A stretch of 64,000 nucleotides of DNA, taken from positions 104,932-168,931 of the forward strand of contig DJXN01000004.1 in NCBI GenBank assembly GCA_002449765.1, in the 5' to 3' direction. Position numbers and translations under genes: made by a program. This DNA is from Fibrobacter sp. UBA7003 (lineage in GTDB: Bacteria > Fibrobacterota > Fibrobacteria > Fibrobacterales > Fibrobacteraceae). The notes beneath the pieces were generated by a model, which saw only the letters and a program-made list of their open reading frames with translations, ran no database searches and was not told the origin of the DNA. This document shows, piece after piece, positions 24,034-32,527 of this stretch. Every line of letters begins with the position of its first letter. The stretch's first letter is position 1.

Positions 24034-24666
24034 TTATGCGTTCAGGTCCAAAAAGGCCTGTTTAAGTTCTCGGGTCGCAAGTTCCGGGTCGGCAGCCTTC
24101 ATGATTGCGGAAACGACACAAATGCCAGCAATGCCGGAACCCTTGAGAACAAAGATGTTATCCTTGTTGAGACCACCAATCGCGTTCACAGGAACCGGGA
24201 CAGCCTTCACGATTTCTTTGAGAGTTTCGACAGGAGTAATCACCGTTTTCACATGCGTCGTGGTCGGGTAAATCGCACCGCAGCCCAGGTAATCTGCACC
24301 CTGCTCATAAGCCTCGAGCGCCTGCGGGATAGTCTTTGTCGTCGCCCCTATGATCTTGTCCGGCCCCATGATTTTCCGGGCGATACCTACAGGCATATCG
24401 CTCTGCCCCACATGAACTCCCTCGGCACCAATAGCGAGGGCCACATCAACGCGGTCATCGATAATCAGCGGAATCCCGTATCGGGCCGTAATCTCGTGCG
24501 TTGCCACCGCCAAGTCCATATACTCGCGGGTAGACTTGTCCTTTTCTCGCAACTGGACGATGGTCGCCCCGCCCTTGCAGGCGGCCTCAACAACTGGCAA
24601 AAAACGCTCTTCGGGAACGCTCGTGCTGTCGGTAATGAAGTAAAGGGTCGTATCGAGGGTCTTCAT
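24034..24666 (-). CDS. thiE: Thiamine-phosphate synthase
   Basis: A 210-aa TIM-barrel enzyme joining the thiazole and pyrimidine moieties to thiamine phosphate. Key segments: TIVQLREKDKS (substrate-binding QxRxK), LIIDDRVDVALAIGAEGVHVGQSDMP (Mg-pyrophosphate aspartates), IGATTKT, GADYLGCGAIYPTTTHVKT, and VPVNAIGGLNKDNI. AGGAG lies directly before the ATG with a TATTTTTA box just upstream. The thiazole gene thiH lies 1.6 kb away on the same strand, but with the pilin gene between. I looked for a TPP riboswitch upstream and found none. Confidence 0.95.
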   Translation of the reverse strand: MKTLDTTLYFITDSTSVPEERFLPVVEAACKGGATIVQLREKDKSTREYMDLAVATHEITARYGIPLIIDDRVDVALAIGAEGVHVGQSDMPVGIARKIMGPDKIIGATTKTIPQALEAYEQGADYLGCGAIYPTTTHVKTVITPVETLKEIVKAVPVPVNAIGGLNKDNIFVLKGSGIAGICVVSAIMKAADPELATRELKQAFLDLNA

Positions 24667-24809
24667 GCTCCTAAAAATAGCAAAAACAGGCCTTATATTG
24701 TGATTTTGCTTAAATTTCGCCCAAAAATCAAAAAAATTTTGTTTACAGGGCTCCGAAAAAGTTATTTTCTTAATGTAAATGATTCATTATTTGCAAGGGA
24801 TGTAGCACG

Positions 24810-25634
24810 ATGCACATGCAAGCGCAAAATAAGGGTCGCAGGGGCTTTACCCTGATCGAAGTCATGGTGGTGACCGTTGTCATGGGGATACTTGCTGCAG
24901 TGGCCGTACCGAGTATATTCGGGCTGGTCGAAAGATCAAAAGAAAAAATTGATTTGTTGAAACTGTTCTATCTGAGGGACGCGCTGAACAGGGCACTGAT
25001 TGAAGATGAAGAAGCTTTGTTCAAAGGTGATTTTGCTTCCCAGAATCGCAGCAAGTTGAGTACTAAATTGGCTAGTTCAACCGGTGTAGACTTGTTCGTT
25101 ATTGAAATGCATCCAAACCATCCCAACAATATACAGAGTGCCCACACCAGCATCAACAAAGGCTCAGAATTCAGCAAACTGGTCGGAAACAGTGGAATAT
25201 GGTATGAAGCTCTGAATGAGGCTGGTTTTTATGGCGTCGCAGATATTCTCGATGCACGAAATAGTGGCAAAGACTTAAAAAAAGGTGGTGATACATATAT
25301 CACGTACAAGTATAAAGACGTTAATGGTAAAGATCAATATCGGTCCTATCCCAAAGAACCTTTGTTCATCAGCAAGCTGTTGAATCACGGAAAAGAGGCT
25401 GGTCTGGATGCAATACAACACCAGGGCGGAAACAACACTAATTATCGTGTGACAGTGAGTTTCCAGTGGACAGGGATGGAGCCGACAAGTCGCTCCGTAG
25501 AGGTCGCCTTGCTTCCTGCTTCAATGAAAATGCGCGAATCAAAAACAAACCCAAAAGGCGGAGCTCTTCTCTCCGACCACGGTGTCTGCTTCTCGACCTA
25601 TGGAGACATAGGCTGCGCGAATTTCAGTTACTAA
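24810..25634 (+). CDS. Type IV pilin-like / pseudopilin protein
   Basis: A 274-aa prepilin. The leader MHMQAQNKGRRG is cut before FTLIEVMVV; glutamate at position +5 of the mature protein and the hydrophobic alpha1 helix (MVVTVVMGILAAVAVPSIF) are canonical. A prepilin peptidase would process it and the helix would pack into a type IV pilus or type II-like pseudopilus. The rest is larger than ordinary major pilins, with a globular domain of unknown fold and two cysteines near the end (GVCFST, IGCANFSY) that may form a disulfide. AAGGGA lies eight bases before the ATG. The gene is more A+T-rich than its neighbours. Confidence 0.88.
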   Translation: MHMQAQNKGRRGFTLIEVMVVTVVMGILAAVAVPSIFGLVERSKEKIDLLKLFYLRDALNRALIEDEEALFKGDFASQNRSKLSTKLASSTGVDLFVIEMHPNHPNNIQSAHTSINKGSEFSKLVGNSGIWYEALNEAGFYGVADILDARNSGKDLKKGGDTYITYKYKDVNGKDQYRSYPKEPLFISKLLNHGKEAGLDAIQHQGGNNTNYRVTVSFQWTGMEPTSRSVEVALLPASMKMRESKTNPKGGALLSDHGVCFSTYGDIGCANFSY

Positions 25635-25637
25635 CCG

Positions 25638-26906
25638 CTACACGTACAAGTAATCGTTCAGCACGGGCTGCAAGCCTTCGCCCGAAATGTCGCCGTACAT
25701 ATCGTTGAAGCTGCGCGAGTCGTTGATTTCGAACTGTTCGTCGCCGCCTTCCCCGTCGTCGTGACCGCTGTACTTGCTTTCGTGGTCGCCGATGCCCGTA
25801 GATACGCCGGCAGAGACCTTCGTCGCGCAGATTTTCACGATGCCGTTGCGGAATTCCTTACTTTCGCGGCTCGAAACCGTAATGCCCACGTACGGCAAGA
25901 AGATACGGTAGGCGCAGAGCACCTGGCAGAGTTCCTTTTCGTGAACGTCGAGCGGGTCAATCTTGTCGTTATTGATAATCGGGCGCAGTCTCGGGCAACT
26001 CAAGCTCATCTCAGCATGCGGATACTTCTTTTGTAAGTAATACACATGGAGTGCCGATGCGAGCGCATCGCGGCGGAAGTCCGAAAGGCCAAGGAGTGCA
26101 GAGAATGCCACCCCGCGCATGCCCGCCATGAGGGCGCGTTCCTGGGAATCAAAACGGTAGGGGAATACGCGCTTATGGCCCATCAGGTGAAGTTGTTCGA
26201 AACGAACCTTGTCGTAAGTTTCCTGGAAAACCGTCACGTAGTCCACGCCGCATTCGTGCAGGTAGCGGTATTCGTCCGTATTCACCGGATAAACTTCAAT
26301 GCCTACCATGCGGAAATACTTGCGGGCCAGCTTGCAGGCCTCGCCGATGTATTCCACACTGCTTTTCGCGCGGCTTTCGCCGGTGAGAATCAGGATTTCT
26401 TCCATGCCGCTGTCGGCGATGACCTTCATCTCGTGCTCGATCTGCTCCATGGAAAGTTGCATGCGCTTGATATGGTTGTAGCAGTTGAACCCGCAATAGA
26501 CGCAGTAGTTCTCGCAGTAGTTCGCGATGTAGAGCGGCGTGAAGAAGTACACGTTGTTGCCGAAGTGCTTGCTGGTCTCGATTTTCGCCTTCGCGGCCAT
26601 CTGCTCGAGATACGGGGCGGCCGCCGGAGAAAGGAGCGCCTTGAAGTCTTCCAGTGTGCAGCGTTCGTGTTCCAGAGCGCGCTTTACGTCCTTGCCGGTG
26701 TATTTAGAATAATCGAAATTTTCGGACTCGGAGAGAACCTTATCGGCAATGTCCGACTGGATCACTTCCATGCCGGGCAGATAATCCATTATATTAGTAC
26801 GGGAACTCGGATCGTTTTCAAGGCGGTGCTTTTTTGCAAGAGCCCCTTCCGAGAGATTCCCGGAATCGAACAAGTAATTGTTGTCTTTTCTTTCTTGATT
26901 TTCCAT
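25638..26906 (-). CDS. thiH: 2-iminoacetate synthase (ThiH), radical SAM
   Basis: A 422-aa radical SAM enzyme that splits tyrosine to make dehydroglycine for the thiazole of thiamine. The 4Fe-4S site is CENYCVYCGF (CxxxCxxC). The family segments ILILTGESRAKSSVEYI, VGIEVYPVNTDEYRYL, GVDYVTVFQETYD and the C-terminal ISVSSRES-like GITVSSRES are present. Start: the ATG at 26906 (MENQERKDN), 20 bases after the HD gene's stop; the frame extends further, with another ATG at 26954 that overlaps the HD gene. It ends three bases from the convergent pilin gene. It is the last gene of the scpB-mutS-HD run. Confidence 0.95.
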   Translation of the reverse strand: MENQERKDNNYLFDSGNLSEGALAKKHRLENDPSSRTNIMDYLPGMEVIQSDIADKVLSESENFDYSKYTGKDVKRALEHERCTLEDFKALLSPAAAPYLEQMAAKAKIETSKHFGNNVYFFTPLYIANYCENYCVYCGFNCYNHIKRMQLSMEQIEHEMKVIADSGMEEILILTGESRAKSSVEYIGEACKLARKYFRMVGIEVYPVNTDEYRYLHECGVDYVTVFQETYDKVRFEQLHLMGHKRVFPYRFDSQERALMAGMRGVAFSALLGLSDFRRDALASALHVYYLQKKYPHAEMSLSCPRLRPIINNDKIDPLDVHEKELCQVLCAYRIFLPYVGITVSSRESKEFRNGIVKICATKVSAGVSTGIGDHESKYSGHDDGEGGDEQFEINDSRSFNDMYGDISGEGLQPVLNDYLYV

Positions 26907-26926
26907 TTCAAAACACCATCCGAAAC

Positions 26927-27436
26927 CTATTTCAATTCCAGATTCTTCAGCCACTGGCGCATGGCAAATACCGACACGCTTTCTTTCCGGGACTGTTTCG
27001 CAATCCTGCTCCCGAAACTGGTCGCCATCTTTTCAGGGTCGAGCGGGATCCCTACCCTGCCCAGGTCGAGCCTGTCGGCATCGTAGCAGCAGTCTATGGT
27101 CGGGTCGCCGTTTTTCGGTTCGTGCGTGTGGAACTTGCAGGCATGGCAAAGCTTGTCGAAGCGCTCGTCTTCTATCTCAAAGAGCTTAGCCTCGCGGCAT
27201 TCCTTCGCGAATTCGGCACCGCGTGCGCCGTGCTCAGGGTCGTGACCATCGTCAAAGCGCTTGCTGTCGTGGAATATGGCAAAGAGACGAACGACGTCGA
27301 CATCCACGCCGGCAACGCGGCCAGCAAGCAGGAGCCCGTTGGCCTCCACCTGGTGCCAATGCTCGATGCCGTGAACGTCCGAAAGGTACGGACGGTTCGC
27401 GAAGGCATGTTCCATTATGGCAGCAAAGTCTATCAT
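26927..27436 (-). CDS. HD-domain phosphohydrolase
   Basis: A 169-aa cytoplasmic HD-superfamily protein, predicted metal-dependent phosphohydrolase. The metal-binding residues are visible: histidine in HGIEHWHQV (about 22), the HD pair in LFAIFHDSKR (about 56-57), H in DPEHG, and a late aspartate in DADRLDLGRVG. Its substrate is unknown; close relatives act on nucleotides. It lies between mutS and thiH on the same strand. A palindromic repeat fills the 46 bases between it and mutS, which could separate or stabilise the transcripts. Confidence 0.85.
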   Translation of the reverse strand: MIDFAAIMEHAFANRPYLSDVHGIEHWHQVEANGLLLAGRVAGVDVDVVRLFAIFHDSKRFDDGHDPEHGARGAEFAKECREAKLFEIEDERFDKLCHACKFHTHEPKNGDPTIDCCYDADRLDLGRVGIPLDPEKMATSFGSRIAKQSRKESVSVFAMRQWLKNLELK

Positions 27437-27444
27437 ACAACATC

Positions 27445-27471
27445 GTCATCCCCGCGAAGGCGGGGATCTCC
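27445..27471. repeat. GTCATCCCCG..CGGGGATCTCC palindromic repeat between mutS and the HD gene
   Basis: GATCCCCG-type hairpin (reverse orientation of the topB copies) filling most of the 46-bp gap. Confidence 0.75.
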
Positions 27472-27482
27472 TTGCATAGCAG

Positions 27483-30095
27483 TTATTTCCCGTACGCTTC
27501 CTTCAGTTCCATCAAGCGCTGGAGCGCCTGCATCGGGGTCATTTCCTCGGGCTTGAGCCTGCGGATTTCGTCCTTCAACAGCTGCGTGTTCTCGTCGGGC
27601 GGTGCAAACATGTCCAGCTGCGGGTGTTCCTTCTGCTTCTTCTTCACGGCGCCATCACTCGGGTCAATCTTTTCCTTCTCAAGCCGGAGAAGTATCTTCC
27701 TCGCCCTGCGGACAACGTTGTTCGGGAGGCCCGCCATCTCGGCCACATGGATGCCGTAGCTCGAGTCGCAGGCGCCCGCGAGAATCTTGTGGAGGAACAC
27801 CAGCTTGTCGCCCTTTTCCTGCACGGCCACCTGGAAGTTGCCCGCATGCTCGAGGCTTTCCACGAGCCCGGTGAGTTCGTGGTAGTGCGTCGCAAAGAGG
27901 GTCAGCGCCTGCCGTGCGGGCTCGTCGTGGAGGGTCTCCACAATCGCCCAGGCGATGGAAAGCCCGTCGAAAGTGCTCGTGCCGCGCCCGATTTCATCGA
28001 GCAGCACAAGGCTGTGCGGAGTCGCGTTCCGCAATATATTTGCGGTCTCTATCATCTCGACCATGAAGGTACTGAGCCCGCGACTCAGGCGGTCACTCGC
28101 CCCCACGCGGGTGAATATGCGGTCCACTACCCCAATGCGGGCAGATTCCGCCGGCACGAAGCAGCCGATTTGCGCCATCAATACGATGAGTCCGGTCTGG
28201 CGCAGGTAAGTCGACTTACCCGCCATGTTCGGGCCCGTGATGAGCATCAGGCGCGTGCCATCGGGCGAAAGCGAAACATCGTTCGGGATAAAGTCCAGGT
28301 CGGGGTTCACGGCGACAATCACCGGATGGAAACCGCCGCGGATTTCTATACCCGAGCCCTCGAAAACCTCGGGGCACGCGTAGTTGTACTTGCGGGCCGC
28401 CCGCGCGAAACTGTAGAGCGTATCGACCTTCGCCACCGCGTCGGCAATCTCCTGGAGTTCGGCACGCCAGCCGTCCACGCGGTCGCGCAGGCTACAGAAT
28501 ATGCGGTATTCCAGCTCGTGGATGTTCACCTCGGCGTTGCTGATGATGGATTCGCATTCCTTCATCTCGGGCGTAATGTAGCGTTCGCCGTTCACCGTCG
28601 TCTGCTTGCGGATATATTCCTCGGGGATGGGGCTTGTCGCCTTCGCCATCTGCGCCTTGGTAATCTCGATGTAGTAGCCGAACACGCGGTTGTAACCGAC
28701 CTTCAGGCTCGGGATTCCGAGGCGTTCGCGCTCGCGGCCTTCCAGCGAGGCAATCCATTCGCGCTTTTCCTTGATGTCGGCGTTCATTGCGTCGAGTTCG
28801 GCATTCGCGCCAGGGCGTATCATACCGCCCTCGCGCACCGTGAGAGGCAAGTCCTCGTTGAATTGCGCCAACAGTTCCTCGCCGCGGCCGCGCGCGTGTT
28901 CGAGCGTCTCGCGCAGGCCTTCAAAAATCGGGGCCCGCAGACCCTCGAGCACGTCGGCCACCTTAGATGCCTGCGAAAGCGAACGGCCCATGCCCGCGAG
29001 GTCGCGCGCGTTGGCACGCCCACTCCCCACACGCCCCATCAGGCGTTCCATGTCGAGGATGCTCGTGAGCGATTCCTTCAGTTCGTCAAGCGCCACCGGG
29101 TTCTGTACCAGTTCGGCGACAGCCTCCTCGCGTTCCTGGATGCGCGAAACAGAAATCAGCGGGTGGCTCACCCAGTCCTTGAGCGTGCGCCCGCCCATCG
29201 CAGTCACCGTGTGGTCCAGCACCGAACAGAGCGTGCTCGAGTAGTCGTCCGCATTCAGCGGGCGCGTAAGTTCCAGGTTCCTGAGCGTACTCGGGTCGAG
29301 CGTCATGTAGTCGTCGAGATTCAAGATCTCGAGCGTCGTAAAGTGCGAAAGTTCGGACTTCTTCTGGTCCATCAGGTAGGCCATCAGGGCACCCGCGACT
29401 TCCGTCTCGCATTCGCGGCCATCGAGCCCGAGGCCCACCAGCGATTCCACCTTGAAGTGGCTAAACAGAACGTCGCGGCTCTGCTCCTCCCCGAACATGA
29501 ATTCGGGAATCTGTGTCACCAGCACGTTATCCGCCTTGACCATGTCCATGATGCTCGAGGGAATCACCGCCCCCTCGGGTATCACGATTTCCTTGGGCAT
29601 GCGGCGGCTGAACTCGCACTCGAAAGCCTGCACGCTGCTCCTGCATACGGCGAGGTAGCCCGTCGTCACGTCGGCGACGGCAAACGCGGCATCGTTACCC
29701 GCGGGCACGTAGGCAAACAGGTAGTTTGCCTCCTTCGCGTTCAGGTTCGACTCGTCCATCGCGGTGCCGGCACTGATAATCTCCACGATATCGCGCTTCA
29801 CGATACCCTTCGCGAGCTTCGGGTCTTCCACCTGCTCGCAAATCGCGATGCGGTAGCCCGCCGCCACCATCTTCGGCACGTAGCGGTCTGCGGCATGATG
29901 CGGGAACCCGCACAAGGGAGTCGCACCCGAGGCGCCGTTGTTGCGGCTCGTGAGCGTAAGTCCTAAAATTTTCGATGCCACCACGGCGTCGTCCTCGAAC
30001 AGTTCGAAGAAGTCGCCCATGCGGAAAAATAAAATGCAGCCAGGGTTCTGTTTCTTGATCTCGTAATACTGCTGCATCAACGGGGTGACAGCCAT
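27483..30095 (-). CDS. mutS: DNA mismatch repair protein MutS
   Basis: An 870-aa MutS1 of full length. The mismatch-recognition motif is GDFFELF near residue 30 (Phe-x-Glu). The ATPase has Walker A GPNMAGKST, the conserved signature SxxSTF as SRGLSTFMVEM, Walker B LVLLDEIGRGTSTFDG and the ATHYHEL histidine switch. The C-terminal helix-turn-helix/tetramerisation region ends with a motif of the beta-clamp or MutL-binding type (QLDMF) and the dimer tail. It begins with TAATG, one base shared with the scpB stop codon, so it is translationally coupled to scpB. A separate mutL is not in this window. Confidence 0.97.
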   Translation of the reverse strand: MAVTPLMQQYYEIKKQNPGCILFFRMGDFFELFEDDAVVASKILGLTLTSRNNGASGATPLCGFPHHAADRYVPKMVAAGYRIAICEQVEDPKLAKGIVKRDIVEIISAGTAMDESNLNAKEANYLFAYVPAGNDAAFAVADVTTGYLAVCRSSVQAFECEFSRRMPKEIVIPEGAVIPSSIMDMVKADNVLVTQIPEFMFGEEQSRDVLFSHFKVESLVGLGLDGRECETEVAGALMAYLMDQKKSELSHFTTLEILNLDDYMTLDPSTLRNLELTRPLNADDYSSTLCSVLDHTVTAMGGRTLKDWVSHPLISVSRIQEREEAVAELVQNPVALDELKESLTSILDMERLMGRVGSGRANARDLAGMGRSLSQASKVADVLEGLRAPIFEGLRETLEHARGRGEELLAQFNEDLPLTVREGGMIRPGANAELDAMNADIKEKREWIASLEGRERERLGIPSLKVGYNRVFGYYIEITKAQMAKATSPIPEEYIRKQTTVNGERYITPEMKECESIISNAEVNIHELEYRIFCSLRDRVDGWRAELQEIADAVAKVDTLYSFARAARKYNYACPEVFEGSGIEIRGGFHPVIVAVNPDLDFIPNDVSLSPDGTRLMLITGPNMAGKSTYLRQTGLIVLMAQIGCFVPAESARIGVVDRIFTRVGASDRLSRGLSTFMVEMIETANILRNATPHSLVLLDEIGRGTSTFDGLSIAWAIVETLHDEPARQALTLFATHYHELTGLVESLEHAGNFQVAVQEKGDKLVFLHKILAGACDSSYGIHVAEMAGLPNNVVRRARKILLRLEKEKIDPSDGAVKKKQKEHPQLDMFAPPDENTQLLKDEIRRLKPEEMTPMQALQRLMELKEAYGK

Positions 30096-30802
30096 TACAG
30101 GTCTCCCATCGAAAGTTCAATCTGTTCCGGGTTATCTTCCGGAGGCACAGGTTCCGTAGGTTCGGATTCCTGCTTGGCGTACTGCGGCACGAGCGTGCCC
30201 GCTTCCAGGAGTTCGCTGAACTCGCGCAGGCGCGGCAGGTCCTCGGGAATGCGGTTGATGCCGAAATACTTCATGAATTCCTGGGTCGTCACGTACGTAT
30301 AGGGGTTGCCGACAGTCTCGGCGCGCGCGCCCAATGCAATAAAGCCCTTGTCGAGCAGGTTCCTGATAGGGCCATCTACAGAAGACACTCCGCGCACCTG
30401 CTCGATGGCGGCCTTCGTGATGGGCTGCTGGTAGGCAATCACCGCGAGGGTCTCGAGTGCGGCCTGGCTCAGGCGGCGCGCATTCGCCTCGGGGAACAGC
30501 TTGCGCACCCACGGGTAGTACTTCGCACGCGTGCGGAAACGGTAGCCGCCCGCCTGCTCCACAATCTCGAACGGGGAATTAATCTTGTTCAGCGAATCGT
30601 TTGCAGCAATGAGCGCATCCGACACGGTACGGGCATCCAGAAAGTCGCCCAGAATCTCGCGCAACTTCTTGAGCGTCACAATGTCGGGCGAAGCGAACAC
30701 GATAGCCTGTATAATGCGGGCAAGGTCCTCGCTGCTTTCCACTTTCGGAAGTTCTTCTTCGACTTCCTCGGCCTCTTCTACATTCTGCGGGTTTTCACTC
30801 AT
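30095..30802 (-). CDS. scpB: Segregation and condensation protein B (ScpB)
   Basis: A 235-aa winged-helix protein, the kleisin-associated partner of Smc/ScpA in chromosome condensation. After an acidic start (NVEEAEEVEEELP) come the family segments ARIIQAIVFASPDIVTLKKL, RFRTRAKYYPWV, LSQAALETLAVIAYQQPITKAAIEQVRGV and GPIRNLLDKGFI. The start is the ATG at 30802 (MSENPQN); the frame is open eight codons further upstream. TATCTTG lies just before. The stop overlaps mutS by one base. No scpA or smc is visible here. Confidence 0.93.
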   Translation of the reverse strand: MSENPQNVEEAEEVEEELPKVESSEDLARIIQAIVFASPDIVTLKKLREILGDFLDARTVSDALIAANDSLNKINSPFEIVEQAGGYRFRTRAKYYPWVRKLFPEANARRLSQAALETLAVIAYQQPITKAAIEQVRGVSSVDGPIRNLLDKGFIALGARAETVGNPYTYVTTQEFMKYFGINRIPEDLPRLREFSELLEAGTLVPQYAKQESEPTEPVPPEDNPEQIELSMGDL

Positions 30803-30883
30803 ATAAGGCAAGATAGTAAAAAACACGCCGGATTTTCATTTTTTTGGGCGTTCCCAGCCCCAATTGCCATTCTGGACCCCAAT

Positions 30884-30962
30884 GTCATCCCCGCGAAGGC
30901 GGGCGGACAGCACTTAGCACTTTAGTGCTTAGTGCGCATGGCCACCAAGGTGGGGATCTCCC
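30884..30962. repeat. Interrupted GTCATCCCCG..GGGGATCTCC repeat
   Basis: The left half GTCATCCCCGCGAAGGCGG (from 30884) and the right half TGGGGATCTCC (ending 30961) are those of the 27445 copy but are separated by about 50 extra bases. These contain an imperfect palindrome, GCACTTAGCACT and AGTGCTTAGTGC, near 30910-30935. Confidence 0.6.
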
Positions 30963-30978
30963 ATTCCATACCTTCATC

Positions 30979-31014
30979 TGTCACCCTGGAGGAGTGAAAC
31001 GACGATAGGGTCCA
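30979..31014. repeat. TGTCACCCTGGAGG..AGGGTCCA repeat
   Basis: TGTCACCCT (30979) and AGGGTCCA form an imperfect inverted pair around GAGTGAAACGACGA. It resembles the GTCATCCTGAGC/GGATCC repeat inside topB in layout, so it is probably the same or a related intergenic family. Confidence 0.45.
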
Positions 31015-31266
31015 TAAACGCTTTTCATAATATAGTTTGCTTCGAGGGGCATTTCGCACGCAAACACATTCACTTCGTTCGAGTGTTTGCTTAGCAAAAC
31101 GCCCTCTCTCCGCAAAGAAACACGAGTGTGTCTCCGGAGCAAGACTGTTTATCGCAGGAACGTTTCGAAGCGGGTACTGCGAAAGCCTCGTGGCTGTTAG
31201 ACACTTCGGCCTTCGCGAATTGCGGGTCCGCATTAAACTGCAGGAAGATGCCCTTAAAATTTGTGG
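31015..31266. other. Non-coding stretch with hairpins
   Basis: I find no convincing gene in 30803-31266. A hairpin GCAAACAC (31060-31067) with GTGTTTGC (31083-31090) stands out, with CACTTCG/TTCGAGTG in its loop. On the minus strand a TATATTATG sits near 31035, but the frame it opens is only a dozen or so codons. Possibly a structured 3' region of the FISUMP message. Confidence 0.35.
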
Positions 31267-32436
31267 TTATTCTTCTAGCTTAACACAGCGAACGGAGAAA
31301 CCGTTTGTCTTAAGCTGAGAGAAAACCTCTGAAGCTTCAGTTTCCGTATTGTTCGCTCCCATTGCAAGGGCATATCCTTCAACATACCCTTCACGACCTT
31401 CCTCCGGATAGAACCAAGCTGTGGATGATTTTAATCCTTGAAGTCTGCGATCCCATACGTACCCGGCGCCGACGAGGGAATAGCCGGTGGAATTGAACCC
31501 GTTAAACCCATACGAGGATCGAACCCCCGCAATTCCATGCGTATTGCCGTCGGCATGAAGCACTATGTAAAAATCTTCCTGGGTCAAGAGCCGCCATCCA
31601 TCCGGGCAAATTCCCTGATGGTTCGGCTGAATCAAGTCGGCGCAACTCTTAGTGTTGCAATCGTTAGGCAGTTGCATCATCTCGGCCCACTGGTAGAGCC
31701 CCCCGTAACGGTCGCAATTTGTGGTGTCCCTATCGTAACAGTAACGTTCAATCGTCGTATCGTCAGCCTGATCCTTTACATATGTAATCATTTTGCCGAC
31801 ATTGAGGTTTTCAGCCATTACAGTCACGGAATCCACCTCTTTCTTAGAGTTCTTGCCCCTTATCGTAATGTAGTAGTAGCTGCGGCCATTACGTTCGTCG
31901 ACAAAGGTCTTGTACTCGTCCCTCATTGCCCCCAAGGTCACCGTATGGTCAAATGGCACATATTCACTACTGCTAGACGCAACATCCTTACTGGAAGACG
32001 AAACAACAGAACTACTAGATTTTACACTCGATGACGACGATTTTACGGAACTACTACTAGAGGCTATATTCGAAGAAGACGACCTTTCAGAACTACTACT
32101 CTGTATTTTGCTTGATGACGATTTGTCTTTTTCCTCACTAGAAGAAAACTTCACAGAACTGCTTGAATTGTCATTGCGAGGAGTCGAAGACGACGAAGCA
32201 ATCTCCTTGCTCGAACTGCTGCTTGTTTCTTTCTTGCTAGAGGAGGACTGGAGATCCCCGCTCGAAGCGGGGATGACAGACGATGACGATGTCGTTTCGT
32301 CGCAGTCCTCGCATACGGACGAAGAAGAATCCTCGTCCCGCGGGGCGAAACTGCTATCATCGTCCCCGCATGCCGTCAAGGAGAGTCCCGCAACAGCAAG
32401 AAACATCGCAAAAGAAACGAGAAAAGAACGCCTCAT
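31267..32436 (-). CDS. FISUMP-domain lipoprotein with polyserine linker
   Basis: A 389-aa surface lipoprotein. The lipobox is LTAC (cysteine about 23). Residues 35-155 are a serine linker of many SSSS runs separated by short charged words. The C-terminal 210 residues fit the Fibrobacter succinogenes major paralogous (FISUMP) domain: YYYITIRGKN, VMAENLNVGK, CDRYGGLYQWAEMMQLP, GICPDGWRLLTQEDF, NSTGYSLVGAGYVW, and the ending NGFSVRCVKLEE. The domain's function is unknown and is related in fold to C-type-lectin/FGE-like adhesion modules as I recall. Residues 53-62 (VIPASSGDLQ) are encoded by a dispersed palindromic repeat. GGAGG precedes the ATG. Confidence 0.93.
   Translation of the reverse strand: MRRSFLVSFAMFLAVAGLSLTACGDDDSSFAPRDEDSSSSVCEDCDETTSSSSVIPASSGDLQSSSSKKETSSSSSKEIASSSSTPRNDNSSSSVKFSSSEEKDKSSSSKIQSSSSERSSSSNIASSSSSVKSSSSSVKSSSSVVSSSSKDVASSSSEYVPFDHTVTLGAMRDEYKTFVDERNGRSYYYITIRGKNSKKEVDSVTVMAENLNVGKMITYVKDQADDTTIERYCYDRDTTNCDRYGGLYQWAEMMQLPNDCNTKSCADLIQPNHQGICPDGWRLLTQEDFYIVLHADGNTHGIAGVRSSYGFNGFNSTGYSLVGAGYVWDRRLQGLKSSTAWFYPEEGREGYVEGYALAMGANNTETEASEVFSQLKTNGFSVRCVKLEE
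32250..32279. repeat. GGAGATCCCCG..CGGGGATGACAG repeat inside the FISUMP gene
   Basis: A perfect hairpin of the dispersed family, read in frame on the minus strand in the serine linker. Confidence 0.8.
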
Positions 32437-32527
32437 TTATCCTCCAAATGCAGTCTTATCCCAAAATACCAATGAAAATATAACATAACACGGGGCAACA
32501 CCCTAGACAGTTGCTGGCCGCGAAGTG

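Noticed and set aside
24667-24809. TPP riboswitch upstream of thiE
   Set aside because: The conserved CUGAGA and ACCUGA-type words are not present; only AGGAG and a TATTTTTA box are seen.
30922-31318. Small ORFs on both strands in the scpB-FISUMP gap
   Set aside because: They overlap repeats and each other, have arginine-rich odd composition and no start signals.
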